A DNA stretch of 60,336 nt from Spirochaetota bacterium (GCA_040756435.1 JBFLZD010000017.1:1-60336), one strand, 5' to 3'. Shown: positions 17,644-26,713, counted from the stretch's first letter. The notes: generated by a model not told the origin, from the letters alone. Numbers and translations: made by a program.

Positions 17644-18668
17644 ACATATTTTGCAATAACATTTTGTGCAGCTTCAGACATTTCAATAAATTTAAATGTA
17701 TAATAGATGATCTTTTCTTTTGTAATAGTCCGTGAAGCCAAAATTTTGCTAACTATCTCAATTTTAAAATTTTCCAGAGTAAAAAACAGGGTATATTCAT
17801 GTTGATACTGTAATGTTTTTTCAACCCGTACAACTGCTTCAAATTCATTAAGCCGTTCAATTGTGCCATTTACTATCTCATTATCATCATGTTGTATGAT
17901 TGCTTCTTCCTCTTCTTTATCTTCTTTTTTCCTCTGGATACTGCAGGGTATGAGCGTCTGTATAAATGGATGATGGACTTCTTTTCCCCGTTTTATAGCT
18001 TCAGGTTTTTTTAATATTATTGTGTTTTCCTGTATTGCTGTAATTTCAGATTCAAAGGAATATTCAGCATCACCACTTCTAAAAAAGAATATTGATACAG
18101 GTTCAGTTATTATTTCATCGGGAAGTTGTCCTGGCTTTCTGAAATATCTGCAATGGATTGCATCTTCTGCAATCAGCATAATTTTTGCTATAAATGCTCT
18201 ACCGGTCTGGCTATATCCACAAACCAGTGTATCTGTAGATATATCCTCAATTGAATCAAGTGGTTGCTGATATTCTACAGGGTTATAAATTCGTTCATAT
18301 GTAATAACTATATCCTTGAAGATATCCTTTAAATCTTCAGGGGGTTCTTTGAGTTTGGCCATATATTGCAAAAATTTAACTAAACCTGTTTCAAATAAAG
18401 CTTTATTGATGAATATAATTTCAGGTGAACTGAGTTTGGATAGTGCAACAATATGCTGCAGTATACGAACCTGGTAACCGGTAAGTCCCCGCTGTCGGGC
18501 TTTGTATATAAAAATTTGCTCTAAGCTGGATTTTTTTAGTTTGAGATATTGATTATATTTCAGCAATGCAAAGAATGCTATTACTAAAAGGATTACAAAT
18601 ACTGTTAATCCCACCTCCCATAAGGGAGCAACACGCCAGCGAACACCAAAAACGGTAATTATTTCCAT
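17628..18668 (-). CDS. membrane-anchored protein, possibly PilZ/YcgR-like
   Basis: The 346-residue protein has one N-terminal membrane helix (about 20-40), a helical middle part, and two beta-rich regions. The first (about 170-235: EPVSIFFFRSGDAEYSFESEITAI) resembles the YcgR N-terminal/PilZ fold, and the second (about 260-345) is similar in texture. The usual c-di-GMP-binding RxxxR and DxSxxG motifs are not clearly present, so nucleotide binding is unproven. The start overlaps the end of the upstream minus-strand gene by 10 bases, suggesting coupling. A GGDEF protein is encoded at 23919. Confidence 0.55.
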   Translation of the reverse strand: MEIITVFGVRWRVAPLWEVGLTVFVILLVIAFFALLKYNQYLKLKKSSLEQIFIYKARQRGLTGYQVRILQHIVALSKLSSPEIIFINKALFETGLVKFLQYMAKLKEPPEDLKDIFKDIVITYERIYNPVEYQQPLDSIEDISTDTLVCGYSQTGRAFIAKIMLIAEDAIHCRYFRKPGQLPDEIITEPVSIFFFRSGDAEYSFESEITAIQENTIILKKPEAIKRGKEVHHPFIQTLIPCSIQRKKEDKEEEEAIIQHDDNEIVNGTIERLNEFEAVVRVEKTLQYQHEYTLFFTLENFKIEIVSKILASRTITKEKIIYYTFKFIEMSEAAQNVIAKYVKERL

Positions 18669-18997
18669 ATTTTTGCCAATATATTATAATAACCCGCGTG
18701 TGCCGTAGTGGTATGAATATTTGAGCTCCCTTTGTAAAGGTGGATTCCCGCATGCAGGTATCTATCTACTTCATAATGAAGCGTGATATCAACCTGCAGA
18801 TTTGAGATTCCATGCTCAGTAGTGTTGGAACTACAATATGACATACCATACACGAACACCGCAGGCTTATTATCTAATATACTCAAATAATATTTGTTGG
18901 CAACAAAAATTTTACTTGCTAATGTATAAGCGTTCACTGCTACATATTCAAAAATATTACAAAATACATCAGTGTATCCTTGACTATGGATGAACAA
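18659..18997 (-). CDS. conserved-looking protein, possibly lacking its N-terminus
   Basis: I cannot name the family. The 112-residue sequence (for example LSNLQVDITLHYEVDRYLHA would be typical in texture; the actual core is ISNLQVDITLHYEVDRYLHA) is balanced, mixed alpha/beta, and ends exactly over the start of the next minus-strand gene. The only available start is a TTG at 18997 without a ribosome site. Coding-like sequence (ENLRHSNKVLFIHSQGY) continues about 10 codons further upstream to a TGA at 19030-19028 with no start codon. The 5' end may therefore have been lost by truncation or frameshift. Confidence 0.5.
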   Translation of the reverse strand: MFIHSQGYTDVFCNIFEYVAVNAYTLASKIFVANKYYLSILDNKPAVFVYGMSYCSSNTTEHGISNLQVDITLHYEVDRYLHAGIHLYKGSSNIHTTTAHAGYYNILAKIWK

Positions 18998-19123
18998 TAC
19001 TTTATTACTATGACGTAGATTTTCTTGTCATGACACATGTAACTCATAATACTTGATTATTTGGCTGTTACTAGCAAAAAGTAAAGGTATTGAATTTTTA
19101 TGTAAGGATTGTAAATCGCATTC

Positions 19124-21988
19124 ATGATTAAGAAATATACATATACGCTCATTGCAATAATGGTTTGTATAGCTCTTCCATTATTAACATATCCTTTTGG
19201 CAAAAATAAGGTAACTATCGAACCATTCAAATGGCACATATTAAAGACAATCCATTGTAATGTGTATTATCCCTATGGGATGGAGCAGCTTGCTACAAAA
19301 ACCGCTGTTATAGCTGAAAAGGCTTATGTCCATATAGCTGACGCATTGCAACACGAACTCAATGACCCGGTGCCAATCATTGTGTATCCATCACATATTG
19401 ATTTTCAGGAAAATAACATTCTTCTGCAAATTATTGGGGAAGGAACTGGTGGTTTTACCGAAGCGTTTAAAAATAGAGTGGTTGTGCCTTTTAATGGTTC
19501 GTATGATGAATTTCAGCATGTGCTGGTACATGAGCTGGTGCACGCATTTCAATATAATATTTTAATGCGCGATAGTTCCGGAAAAATGCAGTCACTCATG
19601 AGTATGGGTGGCGTACCCTTATGGTTTACTGAAGGCATGGCCGAGTATTTGTCGATTGGCTTTGATGAAACTGCAGATATGACCATGCGCGATTTCTTTC
19701 TGAACGATCAGTATGTCAGTTTGATTGATTTTACCACATATCGTGTTGGGAACATGTATTACTACTATAAGGTTGGTCAGGCTTTTTTTTATTATTTTGA
19801 AACAACGTATGGAAAAGGTAAAATTGGGGAATTTTTGCGAGATATACGGGATCTGGATAACTTTGAAGAAGCATTGAAGGTACACACAAAGAAAAACCTT
19901 GAAGAAATTGATACTGAATTTAAACATTTTTATAAAAAGCGCTTTTATCCCATCATAGCAGGAAGAAATTTTGATGAAGAAGAAGGACAGCGAATAACCA
20001 ACCATCAAAAGACGCGTTCACTATTTAATACCTGCCCTGCCATCTCACCCGATGGGAAAAAAATTGCCTATATTGACAACAGGGATATCTATTCCTCCAT
20101 TTCAATACTAACTATTGGCCAGGAGCAAGCTGAAGAAAAAGCGCGTGTCATACTTACAGGCAATGAAACATCTGAATTTGAAGGGATGCATTTGCTTGAT
20201 AACTATCTGTCATGGACACCTGATGGTAAAGGCATTGTGTTTGTATCGCAGTCTAGAAACAGGGATGTTATATTTATTATTGATGCCAGTAATGGAAAAA
20301 TTTTGAATGAAATTGTATTGCCATTCAGATCACTAAAGGATCCTGCGCTATCACCTGATGGAAAATTTATATGTTTCATTGGGCAAACAAATATACAAAG
20401 TGATGTTTATATCTATTCATTGAACGATAAATCATTGAAACAGGTAACACACGATGTATACAGTGAGCGCTATCCAAAACTTAATGCTGATAATACCATT
20501 ATCTTTTATTCATCTAATTACCCTGCAGGAGATTATACCAGCCAGCAGTATGCCATCATTAAACATACACTTTTAACAAATGCACGCGAAATTATTGTAC
20601 AACCGCAGTCAAAAAATTTACAGGTTGATATTGCTAAGGATGGGAATAGCATTGTGTATATCTCAAACAGGGAAGGAATATACAATATTTATCAATATGA
20701 TATATCCAAATCATCTGAAACAAAGATAACCAATGCATCAACCGGTATATTTTATCCACGCGTATTTCCTGATGCAAGCAAAATTGCATTTGTATCATAT
20801 CAAAATGGTGGATATGATATTTTCATCAAAAAAGACATTAAACCAGTAACTATCGCTCCCCCTTATAATACTGAGCATATACCCGTTATGTTGCCTCAAA
20901 GCTATTTCCCGTTGTCACAGGCTATATGGGACAATTACACAACGACAGTATCGCCCGACTGGGTGTTTTTTGGACTTGGTGGCACGGTGGGATATGGTTT
21001 TGCTGGTTTTGCGCAGATGAGTTTCAGCGATTATTTAGGTGACAACCGCATTGTGGTAACTACGGATTATCTTCGCTATGGCAGCAGTGCTAATTATTTG
21101 AACTGGGATGTGCAGTACCTTTACCTGCGTTACCGGTGGGATTATTCATTGGGATTTTTCAGGCAAAAAAATCCTTTTGGCATATTTACCCTGGCAAGTA
21201 TAAATGATCTTATTCACAATGCCTACTGGTCCACTCTGTCTATGGATCATTATGGTGTATATGCCATTGCAAGCTACCCATTTACCAGGTTTTCCCGGTT
21301 CAGCACCCGTGTTTCGTCAAGTCGCTATGAGCGTGATTACAGTTACCTGGATCAGCGTCCAGATGTTTATGCCAATTTAAATTCAGTATCGGTATCATAC
21401 AATTACGATAATGTATTGTGGGGTTTTCTGGTTCCCTTACGGGGTACACGTGGTCAGATAATGTTTACCCAGGTTGTTAATTTGACAGGCCAGGATTATT
21501 CTTTTAGTAGTATTGATATTGATATACGACAGTATTTCTTTCTGGACAAACAGTATGTGCTTGCATTCAGAGGAATTGGTGGGAAAATAATTGGTGAAAA
21601 GAAAGAATATTTCAAGTACTATATTGGTGGATTCAATACCCTGCGCGGGCATCCGTTTATAGAATATGGTGGTACCAATGTTTTCCTGTTCAACGCTGAA
21701 TTCAGGTTTACGTTCATTGAATCAATACAGATGGGATGGCCATTGTTTTTAAAAATTGGTAATATTGGTGGAGTTTTATTTGTTGATGCTGGTTCGGCGT
21801 GGGATAATAACTATACTTTTATGAATAAGAATACAGGAGAATTTCAGGACTTCAAAATGGATATGGGTTTTGGATTTCGCCTTACATTGTATCCCATCGT
21901 TATTTTAAAGCTTGACTATGCCTGGCCGTATTATTATGGAAGGTTTGGTAATAAAGAAATTGTTTTCAGTTTAGGATATGAGTTTTAA
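19124..21988 (+). CDS. outer-membrane peptidase MA-like / beta-propeller / barrel fusion
   Basis: A 954-residue exported protein with an N-terminal signal helix (about 5-25). Next comes a gluzincin-type peptidase domain with HELVH at 136-140 and a downstream Glu in WFTEGMAEY (about 167-175), consistent with zinc binding and catalysis. Residues of about 305-560 contain TolB-type beta-propeller (PD40) repeats (CPAISPDGKKIAYI, PALSPDGKFICFI). The last third (about 620-954) resembles an Omp85/BamA-type barrel, with GGFNTLRGHPF and a terminal SLGYEF ending in Phe. It probably sits in the outer membrane with peptidase and propeller in the periplasm. No strong ribosome site is visible. hisB follows 18 bases later. 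Confidence 0.82.
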   Translation: MIKKYTYTLIAIMVCIALPLLTYPFGKNKVTIEPFKWHILKTIHCNVYYPYGMEQLATKTAVIAEKAYVHIADALQHELNDPVPIIVYPSHIDFQENNILLQIIGEGTGGFTEAFKNRVVVPFNGSYDEFQHVLVHELVHAFQYNILMRDSSGKMQSLMSMGGVPLWFTEGMAEYLSIGFDETADMTMRDFFLNDQYVSLIDFTTYRVGNMYYYYKVGQAFFYYFETTYGKGKIGEFLRDIRDLDNFEEALKVHTKKNLEEIDTEFKHFYKKRFYPIIAGRNFDEEEGQRITNHQKTRSLFNTCPAISPDGKKIAYIDNRDIYSSISILTIGQEQAEEKARVILTGNETSEFEGMHLLDNYLSWTPDGKGIVFVSQSRNRDVIFIIDASNGKILNEIVLPFRSLKDPALSPDGKFICFIGQTNIQSDVYIYSLNDKSLKQVTHDVYSERYPKLNADNTIIFYSSNYPAGDYTSQQYAIIKHTLLTNAREIIVQPQSKNLQVDIAKDGNSIVYISNREGIYNIYQYDISKSSETKITNASTGIFYPRVFPDASKIAFVSYQNGGYDIFIKKDIKPVTIAPPYNTEHIPVMLPQSYFPLSQAIWDNYTTTVSPDWVFFGLGGTVGYGFAGFAQMSFSDYLGDNRIVVTTDYLRYGSSANYLNWDVQYLYLRYRWDYSLGFFRQKNPFGIFTLASINDLIHNAYWSTLSMDHYGVYAIASYPFTRFSRFSTRVSSSRYERDYSYLDQRPDVYANLNSVSVSYNYDNVLWGFLVPLRGTRGQIMFTQVVNLTGQDYSFSSIDIDIRQYFFLDKQYVLAFRGIGGKIIGEKKEYFKYYIGGFNTLRGHPFIEYGGTNVFLFNAEFRFTFIESIQMGWPLFLKIGNIGGVLFVDAGSAWDNNYTFMNKNTGEFQDFKMDMGFGFRLTLYPIVILKLDYAWPYYYGRFGNKEIVFSLGYEF

Positions 21989-22006
21989 ACACAGGAGAAT
22001 ATACCA

Positions 22007-22591
22007 ATGGAACGGTCTGCACATATTGAGCGCAAAACCAAAGAAACTGATATAACCTTAAAACTGTTTCTTGATAGCATGCAGCCATGCACCATACAAA
22101 CCGGCATTGGTTTTTTTAACCATATGTTAACACTTTTTGCAACCCACGGAAGGATGAGTATTCAGCTAAATGCAAAAGGTGATTTAGATGTTGATGCCCA
22201 CCATACAATTGAAGATACAGGAATTTGCTTAGGGAAGGCATTTCAGAAAGCTCTGGGGGATAAACAGGGAATTGTTAGGTTTGGTCAGGCGATAGTACCT
22301 ATGGATGAAGCATGCAGCAGTGTCATTGTCGACATATCAGGACGAGGGTATTTTGTATACAGGGGTGATAAGCTAAACGGTTTGATACAAACATACAGTG
22401 AGGAGTTAACACTGGAGTTTTTCAAAGCATTTGCACACAATGCACAGGTTACCCTGCATATTCAACAATTATATGGCGACAACAGGCACCATATTCATGA
22501 GTCAATATTCAAAGCTGCAGGCATAGCACTTTACCGAGCATATACAATAGGTGATAGCACTGCCATTCCATCCACAAAAGGAGTCTTATGA
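22007..22591 (+). CDS. hisB: imidazoleglycerol-phosphate dehydratase HisB
   Basis: HisB dehydrates imidazoleglycerol phosphate in histidine biosynthesis, using bound manganese. The 194-residue monofunctional form carries the repeated metal motifs GFFNHML, DAHHTIEDTGI and DNRHHIHES. AGGAG lies upstream of the ATG. Its stop overlaps the hisH start (TTATGA). No phosphatase domain is fused. Confidence 0.96.
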   Translation: MERSAHIERKTKETDITLKLFLDSMQPCTIQTGIGFFNHMLTLFATHGRMSIQLNAKGDLDVDAHHTIEDTGICLGKAFQKALGDKQGIVRFGQAIVPMDEACSSVIVDISGRGYFVYRGDKLNGLIQTYSEELTLEFFKAFAHNAQVTLHIQQLYGDNRHHIHESIFKAAGIALYRAYTIGDSTAIPSTKGVL

Positions 22592-23196
22592 TTACCGTTA
22601 TTGATTATGGCATGGGAAATCTGCGTTCAGTTGTTAAGGCAGTTGAAAAATATACCAGCGCTGTCCGTATAAGCTCTGACCCTGGCAGTATTGCTTCATC
22701 TAAAGCGCTGATAATGCCTGGTGATGGTGCATTTGGGCATGCAATGGAAAATTTAACTACATTAGGTTGGGTTGAGCCTCTTGTTGATTTTATACGGCGT
22801 GGAGGATATTTTTTTGGAATATGCTTGGGCTATCAGCTTTTATTCACAAGCAGTGAAGAATTTGGCAACCATAAGGGACTTGACATAATACCGGGTAATG
22901 TGGTACGATTTACCACTGATTTAAAAGTACCGCATATGGGATGGAATCAGGTTGTTTTCAGACAGCATCACCCTGTTGTTGACGGAATTCCTCAACATAG
23001 CTACTTTTATTTTATTCACACCTATTATCCTGTAGTGCTTGATAACTCATGGATAATAGGCCAAACACAGTATTCAGTTGAATTTGCCAGTATTGTTGGA
23101 AAAGGTAATTGCATAGCAACACAATTTCATCCCGAAAAGAGCCATACGTATGGATTGCGCATGATAGAAAATTTTGTGAGGTTGGCATGCTCGTAA
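22588..23196 (+). CDS. hisH: imidazole glycerol phosphate synthase subunit HisH
   Basis: HisH is the glutamine amidotransferase that feeds ammonia to HisF. The 202-residue class-I domain has the catalytic Cys in GICLGYQ (about residue 80) and the His/Glu in QFHPEKS. It overlaps hisB by 4 bases and hisA by 10 bases. The cyclase partner HisF is not in this window. Confidence 0.96.
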   Translation: MITVIDYGMGNLRSVVKAVEKYTSAVRISSDPGSIASSKALIMPGDGAFGHAMENLTTLGWVEPLVDFIRRGGYFFGICLGYQLLFTSSEEFGNHKGLDIIPGNVVRFTTDLKVPHMGWNQVVFRQHHPVVDGIPQHSYFYFIHTYYPVVLDNSWIIGQTQYSVEFASIVGKGNCIATQFHPEKSHTYGLRMIENFVRLACS

Positions 23197-23906
23197 TACC
23201 AGCTATTGATTTAAAAGAAGGGCGTTGTGTCCGACTGGTACAGGGGGACCCTTTGCAGGAAACAGTCTATTCATATGATCCCAAAGGTATTGCACAGCAG
23301 TTTGAAGAAGCAGGCGCAAAATTAATTCATGTAGTTGATCTGGATGGTGCTTTTGAGGGACAGCCTGTCAATATGCATATAGTCAAAAGAATAGCAAAAG
23401 CAGTTTCAATCCCCATTGAAATTGGAGGTGGAATTAGAACCGAAACTGCAATAAAGATGTATCTGGATGAAGGAATTGAAAGGATAATTATTGGGACAGT
23501 GTTAATGGAGGATACCTTCAGGGAGATAGCTGAGCGATTTAAGGAATATATTATTGCTGGTGTTGATGCTAAAGATTTAAAAATTGCCACTCATGGCTGG
23601 AAAAAAATAATTGACATGGATGCAATCAAATGTATAAAGGAGCTTCAAAGCATTGGCATCTCTGAGATCATTTATACAGATATAGCAACTGACGGGATGC
23701 TGCAGGGGCCAAATTATACGTCCATAGAGAAAATTTTATCTGAAATTCCTGGTATAGCTCTTATTGCTTCTGGTGGTGTTTCAGCTATTGAAGATTTGGA
23801 AAAATTAAAAAAATATGAAAATCGCGGATTAAAGGGTTGTATTGTTGGCAAGGCCATATATGATGGAAGGATAAATTTGCGCAATGCTATAACATTGTGT
23901 GACTAA
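23187..23906 (+). CDS. hisA: HisA (ProFAR isomerase)
   Basis: HisA isomerises ProFAR to PRFAR in histidine biosynthesis. The 239-residue beta/alpha barrel has the N-terminal catalytic Asp in PAIDLKEGRCVRLVQGD, the phosphate site IEIGGGIR, and the second catalytic Asp in YTDIATDGMLQGPN. The ATG at 23187 overlaps the hisH end by 10 bases; an in-frame upstream start at 23109 would lie deep in hisH. Third gene of hisB-hisH-hisA. Confidence 0.96.
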   Translation: MLVIPAIDLKEGRCVRLVQGDPLQETVYSYDPKGIAQQFEEAGAKLIHVVDLDGAFEGQPVNMHIVKRIAKAVSIPIEIGGGIRTETAIKMYLDEGIERIIIGTVLMEDTFREIAERFKEYIIAGVDAKDLKIATHGWKKIIDMDAIKCIKELQSIGISEIIYTDIATDGMLQGPNYTSIEKILSEIPGIALIASGGVSAIEDLEKLKKYENRGLKGCIVGKAIYDGRINLRNAITLCD

Positions 23907-23918
23907 ATGGTGAAACAC

Positions 23919-24992
23919 ATGAATGATGACATGTCATTATATGATGAAGATATAAAATTCCCTGTTGAAATTGAACAATATGAGCGCAAAATCTACGATT
24001 TAAAGCAGTTGATTGAAATAAGCAAGGGGTTAAATTCAACATTAGATTATAATGTTCTTATTGATTCAATTCTATTAACCTGTATGGGTCAGATGCAGCT
24101 TTTAAAGGCTGGCATTTTTACACACCGAAGTATTGATCGGCAGGAATTTGTATTACACCGTAACTACAAAGGCTTTGAAATAGACCATAAAAATGAATAC
24201 CTAATTCCCACAAATTCCAAGCTCATACAGTTTCTGGATGCTAATTTCCGCTGCTATACCTTAGATGAATTAAAAGAGCTCCTGCCTGATGAGCCATCAT
24301 TGGAAAATCTCATCAGATTGGATCCATCATTGATTGTACCGTTAAAGGGTAAGGGTACTCTTAATGGAATAATTGTTCTGGCTGACCGTATAAACCAGAA
24401 AGGCTTTAGTGAATCTGATAAGGAGTATATGTTAAACATAGCTTCCTTAGCTGGTATTGCTATTCAAAATGCTTACCTGTATGAGTTAGCAACAACCGAT
24501 ATGATGACAAAGCTTAAAATTCATCATTATTTTCAGACAGCACTAATGGAAGAACGTGAAAAATCGTTAAAAAGCAGTTTGCCTCTATCACTCATAATGA
24601 TGGATATTGACCATTTTAAAAATTTCAATGATACATATGGGCACAGCTGTGGTGATATGGTATTGAAAAATGTTGCTTCTGTTATTTCCAGTTCCGTACG
24701 GCAAAGTGACATTGCAGCACGCTATGGTGGTGAGGAATTTGCTGTTATACTCCCTCATACTGATATCAATGAGGCGTTCAAAGTAGCTGAACGTGTTCGT
24801 ATATCAGTTCAAAAGTCATATATTCTTTATAAAAGAAAAAAGTTAGGGGTGACTGTTTCACTGGGCATAACACAATTCAATCCCGCTATCGACATATCTA
24901 CAAAGAATATTATTGAACGTGCTGATAAAGCATTGTATGTTTCCAAGCAGCAGGGCCGAAACAGGACAACGGTTCTGCTTTCTGATAAATAA
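23919..24992 (+). CDS. GAF-GGDEF diguanylate cyclase
   Basis: This protein of about 357 residues has a GAF-like sensor domain (roughly 35-190) and a C-terminal GGDEF domain. The active-site motif is GGEEF, with MMDIDHFKNFNDTYGH before it, so it should make c-di-GMP from GTP. RQSD, five residues before GGEEF, fits the RxxD inhibitory site for product feedback. There is no membrane segment, so it is cytoplasmic. The start is ambiguous between ATG 23907, directly after the hisA stop, and ATG 23919, which has GGTGA upstream. Confidence 0.9.
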   Translation: MNDDMSLYDEDIKFPVEIEQYERKIYDLKQLIEISKGLNSTLDYNVLIDSILLTCMGQMQLLKAGIFTHRSIDRQEFVLHRNYKGFEIDHKNEYLIPTNSKLIQFLDANFRCYTLDELKELLPDEPSLENLIRLDPSLIVPLKGKGTLNGIIVLADRINQKGFSESDKEYMLNIASLAGIAIQNAYLYELATTDMMTKLKIHHYFQTALMEEREKSLKSSLPLSLIMMDIDHFKNFNDTYGHSCGDMVLKNVASVISSSVRQSDIAARYGGEEFAVILPHTDINEAFKVAERVRISVQKSYILYKRKKLGVTVSLGITQFNPAIDISTKNIIERADKALYVSKQQGRNRTTVLLSDK

Positions 24993-25133
24993 GGTAACTT
25001 ATAAAAACTGTTTTTTTGGATGTTCCCTTGTGGTCACAATGTATAGGATAAAACCGCTTTCTCTATGTATATATAAATGATTTTGGAAGAAAGTAGTTTT
25101 AAAGATGTCCATAATAAATAACAAGAATAATAG

Positions 25134-25162
25134 TTGACTTTTTTATTATATGCACATATAGT
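25134..25162 (+). promoter_or_regulatory. promoter upstream of the small membrane protein gene
   Basis: TTGACT at 25134-25139 and TATAGT at 25157-25162 with a 17-base spacer, about 64 bases upstream of the ATG at 25226. Confidence 0.65.
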
Positions 25163-25225
25163 AAAGCATCTTTTAGGACTATCTCAATATATGTAATTGT
25201 ATATTAATAATAAGGGATATTGGTT

Positions 25226-25768
25226 ATGGTATATAAGAAGGACAACGGAATTATACATTGTTTTAAGTACATTGCAGCACTTTTAGTTATTACATTTTCT
25301 GTAAATTTTATTGGTTACCCGTTAATAGCGCAAACAATAGAATCTGATGCTGGTAAAAAATATAAAGATGTTCCCTATCAGGACGAATTTTCCAAAAAAG
25401 CACAGGAGCGCCGTGAAGAATCGCCTAACATGCAACGGGATCCACGGCTGGCATGTCTTTTGTCATTAATAATTCCTGGAGGTGGGCATGTTTATCTGCG
25501 CAATGACCTCAAAGCAGCAGGTTTTTGCCTGTTAACAGCTACAGCATATTCAGTTTCGGCATATTATCTTTATGTTGCATTGATGAAAACAGACTCATCA
25601 ACCGAAAGAAAATCACGACTTATCCTATCAGGGTTATTATTTGTTGTTGGAGCACTTATTCATGTAGTTGGTATTGTTGAGGCATATAATGACGCAATTG
25701 AAATTAATGAAAAGCAGTTTTACTTTGGAACTGAAAAATCTGTAAGTCCCTATGTTGCAAAGAATTAA
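25226..25768 (+). CDS. exported/membrane protein, DUF5683-like
   Basis: A 180-residue protein with an N-terminal signal or membrane helix (about 10-35, ending near AQTIES), a polar charged stretch, then two more hydrophobic segments (about 85-110 and 130-155). SLIIPGGGHVYLRNDLKAAG resembles the small-residue/glycine start of the first helix in DUF5683/TM2-like proteins. The role of that family is unknown. The ATG at 25226 has AAGGG upstream, and its own promoter lies at 25134. Confidence 0.65.
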   Translation: MVYKKDNGIIHCFKYIAALLVITFSVNFIGYPLIAQTIESDAGKKYKDVPYQDEFSKKAQERREESPNMQRDPRLACLLSLIIPGGGHVYLRNDLKAAGFCLLTATAYSVSAYYLYVALMKTDSSTERKSRLILSGLLFVVGALIHVVGIVEAYNDAIEINEKQFYFGTEKSVSPYVAKN

Positions 25769-25931
25769 AAAAAGGTAGCCTTCTTTAAAACCAACGTATT
25801 TTTGTCACGGCTTCAAAACCTTATACAACAAAATTTTAGAAAAAATTGATTGGTTATATTATATTGTATTAAACAATAATTATAATTAGTGAATATTATT
25901 ATTAAATTATATTATTCCTGAATATGGAATA

Positions 25932-26178
25932 TGGAAGTTTGAACAAAATATAATATAGTATAGGGGGTGTCCCAAAACAATCCGTGGAGTTCTCAATGAC
26001 GCGGGTGCAAAGTCATTGCGAGCGTAGCGAAGCAATCTAAATACCACAGAAGACAAGATTGCTTCGTCACTTCGTTCCTCGCAATGACAGTATGGCAAAA
26101 GTCATTGCAGAAGATGTCTTTTGAGACAACCCTGTACACTATATTCATTATGAAATTTTTTAAGGAATTATTACTGGA
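25932..26178. repeat. composite repeat, copy B (same flanks, MITE-like core)
   Basis: The left flank (25932-25962) and right flank (26144-26178) match the flanks of copy A at 142-245. Here the core is the MITE-like element at 25963-26132 in place of a GC-rich hairpin. It lies between the small membrane protein gene and the tRNA. Confidence 0.75.
25963..26132. mobile_element. MITE-like palindromic element (ERSDEA type), copy 2
   Basis: Starts GGGGGTGTCCCAAAA and ends TTTTGAGACAACCCT, with facing copies of the CATTGCGAGCGTAGCGAAGC type inside. Length and ends match copy 1 at 1024-1195. No coding capacity of its own. Confidence 0.75.
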
Positions 26179-26218
26179 ATATTATTAAAAAAATATAGTA
26201 GTGTATGGTTTAATTTTA

Positions 26219-26247
26219 TTGACATAATAATGCGGTTATTATTATTT
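26219..26247 (+). promoter_or_regulatory. promoter for the tRNA gene
   Basis: A consensus TTGACA at 26219-26224, a 17-base spacer, then TTATTT at 26242-26247. It lies 14 bases before the tRNA and may also serve the bL21 genes downstream. Confidence 0.55.
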
Positions 26248-26260
26248 TGTCATTTCACAG

Positions 26261-26334
26261 GGGCCCATAGCTCAGCAGGTTAGAGCGGCTGACTCATAAT
26301 CAGTAGGTCCGGGGTTCGAATCCCTGTGGGCCCA
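26261..26334 (+). tRNA. tRNA with anticodon CAU (Met elongator or Ile2)
   Basis: A full cloverleaf of 74 bases: acceptor GGGCCCA/TGGGCCC, D-arm GCTC/GAGC, anticodon loop CTCATAA and T-arm with GGTTCGAATCC. The discriminator is A and no CCA is encoded. It is not the initiator, since its first acceptor pair is a regular G-C. CAU can be elongator Met, or Ile2 whose C34 is changed to lysidine by TilS (encoded at 42451). The sequence alone does not settle which. Confidence 0.95.
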
Positions 26335-26339
26335 ATACA

Positions 26340-26355
26340 GGGAGGATGTCCTCCC
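26340..26355 (+). terminator. GC-rich hairpin after the tRNA
   Basis: GGGAGGA-TG-TCCTCCC, a 7-bp stem with a 2-base loop, followed by ATTGTTATT. It could end the tRNA transcript or form part of the bL21 leader; the T-run is weak. Confidence 0.45.
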
Positions 26356-26398
26356 ATTGTTATTATGTAATGCAATTTCAAAAATCCGGGAGAAGGGT

Positions 26399-26713
26399 AT
26401 GTACGCAATAGTTGAAATAGCTGGAAAGCAATATAAAGTGGAAAAGGATAAAACTATAGCTGTTGACCTGCTTGAAGCAAAGGATGATGAAACAATAGCT
26501 ATCGATAAAGTAATGATGTTTGTTGATGGTGACAGGGTTTTAGTTGGTCAGCCGTATTTGCCAAATGTAGAAGTTAAAGCCAAAGTTGGCGGAGTGGTTC
26601 GTGGCAAAAAAGTTCGTGGTATAAAATTCAGGAAACGTAAAAATTACACCAGAACGTTAGGGCACAAACAGCCGTATACCAGTATTACTATTGTTGATAT
26701 GTCAGTTAAATAG
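26399..26713 (+). CDS. rplU: 50S ribosomal protein bL21
   Basis: Large-subunit protein binding 23S rRNA. The 104-residue protein begins MYAIVEIAGKQYKVEKD and has the C-terminal basic signature KFRKRKNYTRTLGHKQPYT. The ATG at 26399 with GAAGGG upstream gives the normal family length; an upstream in-frame start at 26357 would add 14 unrelated residues. First gene of bL21-Prp-bL27. Confidence 0.96.
   Translation: MYAIVEIAGKQYKVEKDKTIAVDLLEAKDDETIAIDKVMMFVDGDRVLVGQPYLPNVEVKAKVGGVVRGKKVRGIKFRKRKNYTRTLGHKQPYTSITIVDMSVK

Noticed and set aside
25907-26098. A 63-codon minus-strand frame containing CHCEERSDEAI
   Set aside because: It lies inside the MITE-like element; this peptide is a classic false gene call from such repeats.
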